From assembly GCA_028280565.1 (NCBI GenBank), contig JANQLQ010000092.1, positions 1 through 38,127 on the forward strand: a DNA stretch of 38,127 nucleotides. Direction: 5' to 3'. Source of the DNA: Fulvivirga sp. Lineage in GTDB: Bacteria; Bacteroidota; Bacteroidia; Cytophagales; Cyclobacteriaceae. Each line of letters begins with the position of its first letter. Within the stretch, counting starts at the first letter, position 1. The notes beneath the pieces were generated by a model. It saw nothing but the letters and a program-made list of their open reading frames with translations. It was not told the DNA's origin and ran no database searches. The translations under genes were made by a program, and so were the position numbers. This document shows positions 19,444 through 26,900 of this stretch, piece after piece.

Positions 19444-19934
19444 GGTTCGTGTGCCTTTAGAATTTATAAGTTTATTTGATTTTGTTTTCGCGGCCTGTGC
19501 CAGGATAATTCGACTCCCTCCTGGCCCGGTCATTTTAGAATTTTCCGCAAGTAGAGGTGCGGATGTATGATTTTAAAGCTTAGGCAATGGACAAAATGAT
19601 GGACAAGCTCATTTTGTAATGCTGGGATAATGATGGGATGATGTTGACTTAAAATTGAAAAGAGATATTTAATAATAAATTAATGAACCTGTTGAAACAA
19701 CGTACCGGATCATTGTGCCTACCTCGAAGAAAAAAGCAATAGGAAACGGGTTTGGGTCAATGAAAAAACTTAAATGGCGCGCAAGAAATGTATACGAATG
19801 GTGCCCTATCTCCCGGTTTTAAGCGTCCCAAAAAGACCAGCAAGAATGTTTTTTGGTAAAAATGATTTTCAAACCAACCCCAAAAAATGCTTTAAAACCC
19901 TAACCACTCCACTATTTTGGAGTTAGAGTATATT
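19444..19934. promoter_or_regulatory. Divergent intergenic control region with three inverted repeats
   Basis: This 491-bp gap separates the minus-strand fibre/giant operon from the plus-strand Crp/Fnr-type gene, so promoters for both should lie here. I did not find a convincing Bacteroidota -33/-7 pair. Three inverted repeats are clear: GCCAGGA/TCCTGGC (19499-19505 with 19519-19525), TCCGCA/TGCGGA (19544-19549 with 19558-19563) and ACAAAATGA/TCATTTTGT (19591-19599 with 19609-19617). The first two would fall in a 5' leader of the fibre-protein mRNA if transcription starts upstream of them. The third could be a protein operator. The part from 19620 to 19916 shows nothing specific. Confidence 0.5.
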
Positions 19935-20531
19935 ATGAAAGACCACTCTTCATTCCTTAAAAATATTATGCTGAATTATGCGGCAATTTCTGACGAATCG
20001 TTCAACGAGCTCTGGAGTTTCGTACGTGTGAAGCAGTACCCGCGAGGAGACTATCTTTTACGCTACGGATCCGTAGCCAAGAAAATGATATTTGTCTACG
20101 AAGGCATTGTCATATCGCTTTACAATACGCAGGATGATAGTGTTCATATCAAAAACTTCTTTACGGAAGGAAGGGCCGCCGCCTCTATGGTTTCTATGCT
20201 AACCGGCAGGCCCTCTTCATTTGCCCTCCAAGCGCTTGATGAGGTAGAGGTGCTCGAAATCCCTTATGAACACTACAGGGAGCTCATCGCTAGACATGAT
20301 GATCTCAAGGACTTTTACATTGCCTACCTGGAAAAAAATTGGGTCATAGAAAATGAGCGCAAGCAGATAGCCTTTGCCACCGAAGCAGCCGATCAGCGAT
20401 ACCTTACCTTCCTCGAAGACTACCCGGGCCTGGAAAAAAGGGTGGCACAAAAAAATATCGCGTCTTACTTAGGTATAACACCTACTCAACTCAGCAGGAT
20501 CAGGCAAAAGTTGAGGTCTTTACATATGTAA
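19935..20531 (+). CDS. Crp/Fnr-family transcriptional regulator
   Basis: The protein has a cyclic-nucleotide-binding-type beta-roll in its N-terminal half (about residues 15-115) and a C-terminal winged-helix region with IASYLGITPTQLSRI as the recognition segment. There is no FNR-type cysteine cluster. The phosphate-binding cassette of classical CRP (GELALF...RSA) is not recognisable, so cAMP binding is doubtful, as in many Bacteroidota members. I chose the ATG at 19935; an upstream TTG at 19917 would add six residues, but that stretch contains GGAG and is better read as ribosome-binding sequence. The gene is divergent from the fibre/giant operon and precedes the transporter/acetyltransferase/nitroreductase trio, so it could regulate either. 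That link is inferred from position only. Confidence 0.85.
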   Translation: MKDHSSFLKNIMLNYAAISDESFNELWSFVRVKQYPRGDYLLRYGSVAKKMIFVYEGIVISLYNTQDDSVHIKNFFTEGRAAASMVSMLTGRPSSFALQALDEVEVLEIPYEHYRELIARHDDLKDFYIAYLEKNWVIENERKQIAFATEAADQRYLTFLEDYPGLEKRVAQKNIASYLGITPTQLSRIRQKLRSLHM

Positions 20532-20572
20532 ATGCTAAAGTGATTGTATGTACGGAATTTTGTAGAAGTAAA

Positions 20573-20617
20573 GGCCGGGGATGCTGGCCGGCTATCGTGA
20601 AAATCGATACTTTTTTT
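20573..20617 (+). terminator. Probable terminator after the Crp/Fnr-type gene
   Basis: Two consecutive hairpins end in a run of seven T. The first is GGCCGG (20573-20578) with CTGGCC (20584-20589). The second is TATCG (20593-20597) with CGATA (20605-20609). The T-run covers 20611-20617. The second stem is short, so termination may be partial, letting some read-through into the transporter gene that starts at 20655. Confidence 0.5.
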
Positions 20618-20629
20618 ACAAAATTTTGT
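20618..20629. promoter_or_regulatory. 12-bp palindrome upstream of the transporter gene
   Basis: ACAAAATTTTGT is a perfect palindrome 26 bp before the ATG of the YdcZ-type transporter and directly after the T-run of the preceding terminator. Its half-site ACAAAAT also occurs in the larger inverted repeat at 19591-19617. It may be an operator, but the AT-rich context makes chance occurrence possible. Confidence 0.3.
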
Positions 20630-20654
20630 TTCAAACTATAATGACCAGTACGAT

Positions 20655-21104
20655 ATGGTAAATTACACATTAGCAATATTGGCATTTGTAGGCGGCGTAT
20701 TGCTGGCACTACAAGGGGCTATCAATTCTCAATTGGGCGTGCTATTAAAAAATCCATTATTAGCTTCCTTGGTAGCATTTGGCAGTAGTGCCGTCATTGC
20801 TTTTCTTGTTGTCACATCGAGTGTCAAGAATTATCCAAACCTGCACGATCTACGCCAAATCCCCTACTATTTTTGGTTTTTGGGAGGTTTATGCAGTGTT
20901 ATGGGGCTTGTTTTATATTATTATACCATTCCTAAACTGGGGATGGCCACAATGATCTCATTAGGCCTATCCGGCCAGCTCCTATTTTCTGTTTTTGCAG
21001 GACATTTTGGCTGGTTCAATCTTCCCGTGCAGCCGGTTGACTGGAAAAAGCTACTGGGCGTGACCATGATGGCAGGTTCAATCCTTTTGATCAATAACAA
21101 ATGA
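20655..21104 (+). CDS. DMT-superfamily transporter, YdcZ/DUF606 type
   Basis: This is a 149-aa inner-membrane protein, the usual length for the YdcZ family. It consists of about five hydrophobic helices, starting with LAILAFVGGVLLALQGAINS. The GGVLLALQGAINSQLG segment and the later LGLSGQLLFSVFAGHFGW are typical of the family. These small DMT proteins are thought to work as dimers moving small metabolites or drugs; the substrate is unknown. The ATG at 20655 has no strong Shine-Dalgarno sequence. The stop codon overlaps the start of the acetyltransferase by four bases (ATGA), so the two are translationally coupled. Confidence 0.85.
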   Translation: MVNYTLAILAFVGGVLLALQGAINSQLGVLLKNPLLASLVAFGSSAVIAFLVVTSSVKNYPNLHDLRQIPYYFWFLGGLCSVMGLVLYYYTIPKLGMATMISLGLSGQLLFSVFAGHFGWFNLPVQPVDWKKLLGVTMMAGSILLINNK

Positions 21105-21847
21105 CCGCTCTAGAATTGACCACAGAAAATAAAAGTAACCTTATTTCTCTTTGGGTGAAAACCGGTAAGAAAATAGGAGCGTATAAGCAGGGCAAAAGCT
21201 TCGACTATTGTATTGTAGAAGATGCCAGCTGGCCAAATAAACTCTGGTTTCATACGGAACCCGGTGAGGCGGCGTTACAAGAAGCCCTAGTGGAAATAAA
21301 AAAATCACCTAGGGTAGTAACGGTCCCGTATTTCGATGAGGAATCCACTGCTTTAAAAGAGGCTTTCGATAGGAACGGGTTAAAGGTTAGGTCACAGCAG
21401 GTCGGGATGTACCTATCCTTGCAAGACGGCTTTGATCCGGTCAATGATGTGCGATTGGAGCTGGCCGAGGGAGAGAAATATGCCGAGGTATGGGCCGATC
21501 TTTTCGAAGAAGCCTTCAAGTACCGAATTGAGCCCAGGTGTATACAAAATGACGAGCAGACACAATTTTACCTGATTTCTTACGAAGGCCGACACGTAGG
21601 TACAATTAACTTGCATGCTGATAATGAGCACACAGTGGGTGTTCACTCCATGGGTATTATACCCGCTGCCCGGCAAAAAGGGCTAGGTACAAAGGTTATG
21701 ATCTCGATACTGAACCAGGCGATCTCAGAGAACTACCATTATGTAACCTTGCAAGCTTCTGATATGGGACTGGGGCTGTATGAAAAATTGGGATTTAAGA
21801 GACAGTTCTTGATGAAAAACTACCAGCTATTAAACCAAAAAACGTGA
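21101..21847 (+). CDS. GNAT-family N-acetyltransferase
   Basis: The C-terminal half holds a GNAT fold: a beta strand in YEGRHVGTINLH, then VHSMGIIPAARQKGLGT, which is the acetyl-CoA pyrophosphate-binding motif A (R/Q-x-x-G-x-G), then LQASDMGLGLYEKLGFKR, the usual motif B ending. The N-terminal ~130 residues are more divergent and may be a second, degenerate GNAT lobe. The acceptor substrate cannot be told from sequence; small-molecule or antibiotic detoxification would fit the neighbours. It overlaps the transporter gene by four bases and is followed 11 bp later by the nitroreductase. Confidence 0.85.
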   Translation: MTALELTTENKSNLISLWVKTGKKIGAYKQGKSFDYCIVEDASWPNKLWFHTEPGEAALQEALVEIKKSPRVVTVPYFDEESTALKEAFDRNGLKVRSQQVGMYLSLQDGFDPVNDVRLELAEGEKYAEVWADLFEEAFKYRIEPRCIQNDEQTQFYLISYEGRHVGTINLHADNEHTVGVHSMGIIPAARQKGLGTKVMISILNQAISENYHYVTLQASDMGLGLYEKLGFKRQFLMKNYQLLNQKT

Positions 21848-21858
21848 AATAAAATAGT

Positions 21859-22488
21859 ATGAACATTATCGAAAACCTCGAATGGCGTTATGCCACTAAA
21901 AAATTTGACCCCGAAAAAAAAGTGGACGAGGAAACCATTGAAAAGCTCAAAAAAGCAATTCAACTATCTGCCTCCTCTTACGGGTTACAACCCTACAAGA
22001 TCCTTATCATTGAGGATGAGGCTCTTAAGAAAAAATTGCAGCCTGCTTCTTGGAACCAGTCGCAGATCGTAGACTGCTCACACCTCTTCGTGTTTTGCAG
22101 CGATGCTACTATCACCGATGAGCTTACTGATGACTATGTTAAACTTAAGGCTGAGGTACAGTCCTTGGACCTGGCAGACCTGCAAGGATACGGTGATTTT
22201 GTAAAGAAAAAGCTTTCGGAAAAACCCGGGCACGAGAAAGCCAGCTGGACCACTCGACAGGCTTACATAGCACTCGCTAACTTGCTTGTAGCCTGTGCCG
22301 AGTTAAAGATCGATGCTTGTCCTATGGAGGGGTTTGAGCCTAGCCAATACGATGAGATCTTGAATTTAAGCAAACAAGGGCTAAAGGCTTGTGCCCTTAC
22401 AACAGTCGGCTATCGGTCTGAAAATGATACGGCACAACACCAGGCGAAAGTGAGAAAACCCATGGAAATTCTTTTCGAAAAATTGTAA
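21859..22488 (+). CDS. NAD(P)H-dependent nitroreductase-family oxidoreductase
   Basis: This 209-aa protein matches the NfsB-like FMN flavoprotein family in length and layout. The N-terminal LEWRYATKKFDP is the conserved Arg-containing FMN phosphate-binding start. ASSYGLQPYKILII is the Pro-containing active-site strand, and ACPMEGFEPSQYDEIL is the family signature near the C-terminus. Such enzymes are homodimers that reduce nitro compounds, quinones or enones with NAD(P)H. The true substrate is not inferable. It is the last gene of the trio, and its stop is followed by a repeat and a long hairpin that may end transcription. Confidence 0.92.
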   Translation: MNIIENLEWRYATKKFDPEKKVDEETIEKLKKAIQLSASSYGLQPYKILIIEDEALKKKLQPASWNQSQIVDCSHLFVFCSDATITDELTDDYVKLKAEVQSLDLADLQGYGDFVKKKLSEKPGHEKASWTTRQAYIALANLLVACAELKIDACPMEGFEPSQYDEILNLSKQGLKACALTTVGYRSENDTAQHQAKVRKPMEILFEKL

Positions 22489-22558
22489 AGAGGCAAGGGG
22501 TGTGTAGGTAGAGAGAGAAGCCCTGCATTCATAGGAAAATATGAGCCATAGGGTAAAG

Positions 22559-22727
22559 CGTTTAATTTTGGCAAATTGGGCTTATGTTTTACAATAGTTC
22601 GGATAATGCGAACCTCGAAATTAGTGGTTTAAGCGGAATTTCGGGGTTCTAAGCCTTTTTTCCCCTCGAAATACGCTATTGTCGGATGTCTCCCCTCCAT
22701 ACGCCACTTGAATTTTCAATAATGCCC
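22559..22727 (+). repeat. Dispersed intergenic repeat, short copy (left flank of the PUL)
   Basis: This non-coding stretch aligns with 37817-38101 in the same orientation. The first ~95 bp (22559-22655) align with 37817-37911, with substitutions and small gaps. The last 40 bp (22688-22727) match 38062-38101 at 39 of 40 positions. The middle of the other copy, about 110 bp, is missing here. The rest of the 22489-22795 gap holds only the hairpin at 22717-22763 and a weak stem near 22522-22555. Confidence 0.7.
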
Positions 22728-22763
22728 CACCATACCTCTACGAAGTATGGTGGGGTATTATTG
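22717..22763. terminator. 19-bp-stem hairpin between convergent genes, probable bidirectional terminator
   Basis: CAATAATGCCCCACCATAC (22717-22735) pairs with GTATGGTGGGGTATTATTG (22745-22763), with one G-T pair and a 9-nt loop. It sits between the plus-strand nitroreductase (stop at 22488) and the minus-strand 234-aa gene (stop at 22796). T-tracts on both sides are short and interrupted, so efficiency is uncertain. Its left arm overlaps the end of the dispersed repeat. Confidence 0.65.
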
Positions 22764-22795
22764 TGGGGGTTAGAAGCGCCGTAACTGTGTTATGG

Positions 22796-23500
22796 CTATA
22801 CCGTGTTGTTAGACCATTCCCAGCTCCAATCTTTGAAGTTCACCTTTTGTGACGGGATGGTCCCGGTCTGGGGCGGGTAAATGCTGATGGTCTCTGCTTG
22901 GAACCTGGCATCGACCGTAGTACCAAACCCTGTCTTTGTAGTTTGGGAAAATAGGTTTTGGCTGTAGGCTACGCCATCCAGTTTGAAATAGGCTTCGGAG
23001 TTTGGAATGTCCAGCTCAAACTCCGCCGTATGATATTGGGTGTCAGGCTCTAAATTAGCTCCTAACGACTGCCAGCCGCTTCCATCCCAATACCGTAACG
23101 CCTTGTACTGGGGGTCAAAGGGATTGACGATCCACTGGAAGGCTAGCCCATAATCTAACTTAGTCGTAGGACCATCCCATACAAAAAGGCCTCCTTCAAT
23201 GGTTTGCCCGTTGAAATCCGTATTGCCAGTGGCAATGACATAAGGTACTTTAAACTTATACACCGCCACGTGCGTGTCGACCAATGCGTCGGGATCCGTG
23301 ATCCTGTGAAAGGTTATGTTATGCACCATGATGCGCCGGTTAAGGATATTGGCTTCCAGCACGGATTCTGCGGCCTGGTTTATCGTGTTAATGTCGGCGG
23401 CATTGACAGGAGCTTCTCCCGGGGCGGCGTAGTTCCCATCTCCTACGTTGACGATCCAATTGTTGAAATTGACACCGCTTTCAGACCTGGTAATGGACAT
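22796..23500 (-). CDS. Hypothetical protein, 234 aa, possible jelly-roll fold
   Basis: I do not recognise the family. There is no signal peptide, lipobox, membrane segment or T9SS tail; the start MSITRSESGVNFNNWIVNVG is soluble-like. The sequence is rich in Trp, Tyr and Phe, with alternating beta-strand patterns (LDYGLAFQWIVNP; ALRYWDGSGWQSLG; AYFKLDGVAYSQN; INFKDWSWEW-like end, VNFKDWSWEWSN). Such a pattern is compatible with a concanavalin-like beta sandwich, which is my inference. It is the last minus-strand gene of region C, but 421 bp and a strong terminator separate it from the GH74 gene, so it has its own promoter or depends on read-through. Lack of an export signal makes a cytoplasmic role, or export by a non-Sec route, the open question. 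Confidence 0.75.
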   Translation of the reverse strand: MSITRSESGVNFNNWIVNVGDGNYAAPGEAPVNAADINTINQAAESVLEANILNRRIMVHNITFHRITDPDALVDTHVAVYKFKVPYVIATGNTDFNGQTIEGGLFVWDGPTTKLDYGLAFQWIVNPFDPQYKALRYWDGSGWQSLGANLEPDTQYHTAEFELDIPNSEAYFKLDGVAYSQNLFSQTTKTGFGTTVDARFQAETISIYPPQTGTIPSQKVNFKDWSWEWSNNTV

Positions 23501-23761
23501 ACGTTTATGTTTTAGGTTTTGCCACTCTTAAATTAAATAATTTAAACAAGAATATTTGAAAAATGTAATTAATTGATTATTAATTTTTTGAATGATTCTC
23601 GTGATGTATAAATCCTTAACATGGCAAGTGAGGAACTTTTCATCGGTTTTTTAGAAATTCAAGCGGGAACAGGAACCTTTGTGTCGGTGAGATAACCCGG
23701 CCTTAACGTAGTGTCAATCCATAAGATCAGTTCTATAAGACTTTATCTTTAGCCGACTCTA

Positions 23762-23851
23762 GCAGGTTCAGAGAACCTGCATATTAAGGGGCACGGGGTT
23801 AGAAAACCCGCGCCAATTGTTGACGATCAATTGCCAATTGATCCTTTTTTT
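23762..23851 (+). ncRNA. Candidate structured small RNA ending in an intrinsic terminator
   Basis: Three hairpins follow one another: GCAGGTTC/GAACCTGC (23762-23769 with 23773-23780), GGCACGGGGTT/AACCCGCGCC (23790-23800 with 23805-23814, one mismatch and one bulge) and GATCAATT/AATTGATC (23825-23832 with 23836-23843). Seven T follow at 23845-23851. The hairpin plus T-run is an intrinsic terminator on the plus strand, yet no plus-strand gene precedes it within 1.3 kb. A weak -7-like AACCTTTG at 23674-23681 would put a start near 23,688 and give an RNA of about 160 nt; this promoter is speculative. It could also be an intergenic repeat of unknown type. The rest of the 23501-23921 gap is AT-rich with nothing else evident. 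Confidence 0.4.
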
Positions 23852-23858
23852 CTAAAAC

Positions 23859-23894
23859 AAAAAAACAAGCCAGCTATTTTAGCTGGCTTGTTTT
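23859..23894 (-). terminator. Intrinsic terminator of the GH74 gene
   Basis: A 14-bp stem (23862-23875 with 23881-23894, core ACAAGCCAGCT/AGCTGGCTTGT) with a 5-nt loop reads, on the minus strand, into a run of U (A-run at 23859-23865). It lies 27 bp after the stop codon of the GH74-like gene and only 7 bp from the T-run of the plus-strand candidate RNA, so two terminators face each other. Confidence 0.85.
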
Positions 23895-23921
23895 GGGAAA
23901 TTTATGAAACAGCGTTATTGA

Positions 23922-26900
23922 TTACCTTGTCACTTGGATCTTAGTGGTGAACCGCTCTTTTCCAGTGTCGAGCACTAAGAAATATAGTCCATCTCTCACG
24001 TCGGAAACATCCAACTCGTATTCCGCCCTGTTCCCGGTTACATCGAGCTGCTTGGCTGCCCGTCCTTGCATATCAATTAGGTGGATAGCCACGGCCTGGA
24101 TATTTTCACTCTCTTCCAGGTAAATAGTGAGCAGGTCGCTAACAGGATTGGGGAAGAACCTCAACGACGTTGTTATGGCCTGTCCTCCGTCCTGTGCTTG
24201 TGAACCAGCCCTAAGGTTGGTACCCATAGAGCCCGGCAGTGTTCCCCATACCAGGTTGCCTTGGTGATACAGCAATACTTGTGGGTTTGCGGTAGACTCG
24301 TTCACGTTCGCATACGAGAAGTCATCTTCTTCGTCAAAATTGCTCCAGTCGCTTTTTGCTACCCTGACCTGGACGTCCCCGGATTGGCTATACGCGTGTA
24401 GCATGCCGGCGTCGGTAAAGGTAACATCCATGTAAGCCTCGGCTCCCGTTTCTGCTGGGTCAAGTTGTCCAAAGCTTGCAGCTATCTTAGCACTGCCTAT
24501 GGCTGCATGGTCTACCCAGTAATTGAAAGGGGCTTCTCCTTCCGGGGTGAAAAGGTACCGCAGCGTGAGGTCTTGGTAGTCAACATCTACGTTACCTGTA
24601 TTCCTCAGGTTGAAATGAGGTTTCAAATGATTATCGCCGGGATTGCCAAAATCGCCGGTACGATATTCCACTTCGAATGCAACCAGCCCGGGAACCGCTG
24701 CAGGTTCATTGCCCCACGCCAGCTCTCCATTGCGATATACCGTGATGCTGGCATTTTCCACGAAACTCGAAGCTTCGGCATAAGAATGATCACCAGCCTC
24801 TTCGAAATCGGTCCAGTCGGACTTATGGAGTCTTATTTCTATCGGCCCTGAATCTGCGCCCGGTTGCAGGCTACCGGCAGTCGGGGTGAAGGTGAAGTCG
24901 ACATAATAGTTCGCACCCTCTAACGGGCTCCCAGTTTTTGCGAAGTTGCCCAGCACATTATTGGTCCCTAAAGCTGCATAATCACAGGTGAAATTTAAAG
25001 GAGCGTGATCTTCGGAAGTAAACCAATACCGCACCGTGATCTCTGCATAGGGAATAGCCTCCGTGCCTTGGTTGACCAATTTGAACTGGGGCCGGAGGTG
25101 ATTGTCCGAAACATTCACCGGGGTGCCCGTTTTGTATTCAACCCAAAGATAAGGCGCTAGGATCGATACTTCTTCGGAGTACCCAGAGCGGCCGTCCTCA
25201 TTGAAAGCGAATGCACGGTACGTATGACCGGCCCCGCTTACTAGGTCAGCATCGGGATGGAAAGTGATATCGGTGGTATCCAATACGGTATAATTCCCGG
25301 CACCTACTTTTCTTTCCAGTACATAGTTTACAGTGGTATCCATGGCGCCTATCCAAGAAAGAACCACCTCTTTGCTTGAGCTAATATCAGCCATGAGGTT
25401 CTGTGGGGCTGCCGGGAGTATGGGACCATTAGGAGTTTGCAATAAGATCTCCAGCACGGGGGCGTCGGCATTGCCTGCTTCTTTAGAGAAATACTCGATG
25501 ACCGGCCCTTGGTTGGAACTTCCTGCTGTTTCTAATCGCAAGGAAATGACCCCGTCATTAGCAATTTCATCCACGACTTGGCTGGTCACATCGAATTCTA
25601 TCCATTCGCCTACTGCCGGCACGTTTACGGTATCCAGCGCGGTCCCTACCCCGGGTTTATTGTTCCAAGTGATGACGGATTCTTCCCAAGAGTCGCTGCT
25701 TACATAACGTACTACGTGCTGGCGGTCACCATCTTTTCGCTTCACTTTAAGCTTAAGCGTGGCTTTATCTATCGCGCCAGCGATCAGCCCGGGATCGAAT
25801 TTCAAATACGTCTCATACGTATAGTTATTGAAATGTTTGCGTACCTGTAAGACCTGTGCTAAGCCGTAATTATTATCGGCTCCAATTCCTTTTCGTACAT
25901 GGGCGTCTGCGATGGGGGAAAAGGAATACAAGGTATCTGTAGGCATCTCCTGTACGTTGAGCGTGACAGGTGGTGAAGTAGTGCTTACCGATAAATTATC
26001 CGCAGCTATGGCCGAAAGCTGGTAAGCACCTCGGGGAACGTTGGCCCAGGTGAAAGCGTAGGGGGAAGTAGTGTCTTCACCCAATAGCGTGGTATCCGCG
26101 TAAAATGCTACTTTCGTGACCGTACCGTCGGGATCAGAAGCAGAGGCTTCTATAGTTACATTGCTCCCCGGTAAAACTAAGGTGTTGTTCCCGGGTGCTG
26201 TGATCGATACTACCGGGGGCTGGTTATCCATAGATCCCCCGATCTTGAACTCTAGGTCATCGGTAAGGACGGCGAGGTTTCTCAGGGCTTTTGCGGTTTG
26301 ATGGAGGGTGATCACGATATTTTCACCGGCTAAAACATCCACTTCCAATGACACGGTGTCGGCAAAGGCGTCACCGGGATCTCCGCTCCAACGATTCTCA
26401 TAGAGCTTACTAAATCCACTGGCGTCTTGTTTCAAGATCACTACGTCTACAGCCCGGGTGCGGCCGCCTTCCGTGCCAAATTCCACTAACAAGTTCCCGG
26501 ATATCTCTAGCGCCAATTCTTTCCCGGTGGGGTTAGACCAGGTCACTACCGGTATACCCAGGTACCGGGCGTCGAAACCGTCACGACGCTCTCTCAAGGA
26601 ATTCTGTCTTACAGCAGGATGGGCAAACACATTGCCTTGGTCCCACTGGTTCCTGTTGCCACCCCACACTAACGGGAGTTGTGGGTTTTCCCACCAGGGA
26701 GTAGGCGAGTCTTTCCCGGCGTCGACGTCCTCGATAAAGGTGTAGAACCATGCCTCCCCGCCGAGCTGATCTGTATCCGGGTTGCCGGACTGGCCACCCC
26801 AGTCTACGGAGCGGTTCCATATAAAGCCGGGATCATAGCCTGTCGCTGCCGGTAAGGTGGTGGCACTTGCTTCGTTGGAGTAAGAAGAATTCCCATTATC

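Noticed and set aside
19444-19533. 30-residue N-terminal extension of the fibre-like protein
   Set aside because: It would place a textbook signal peptide in the interior, so the start at 19443 is preferred.
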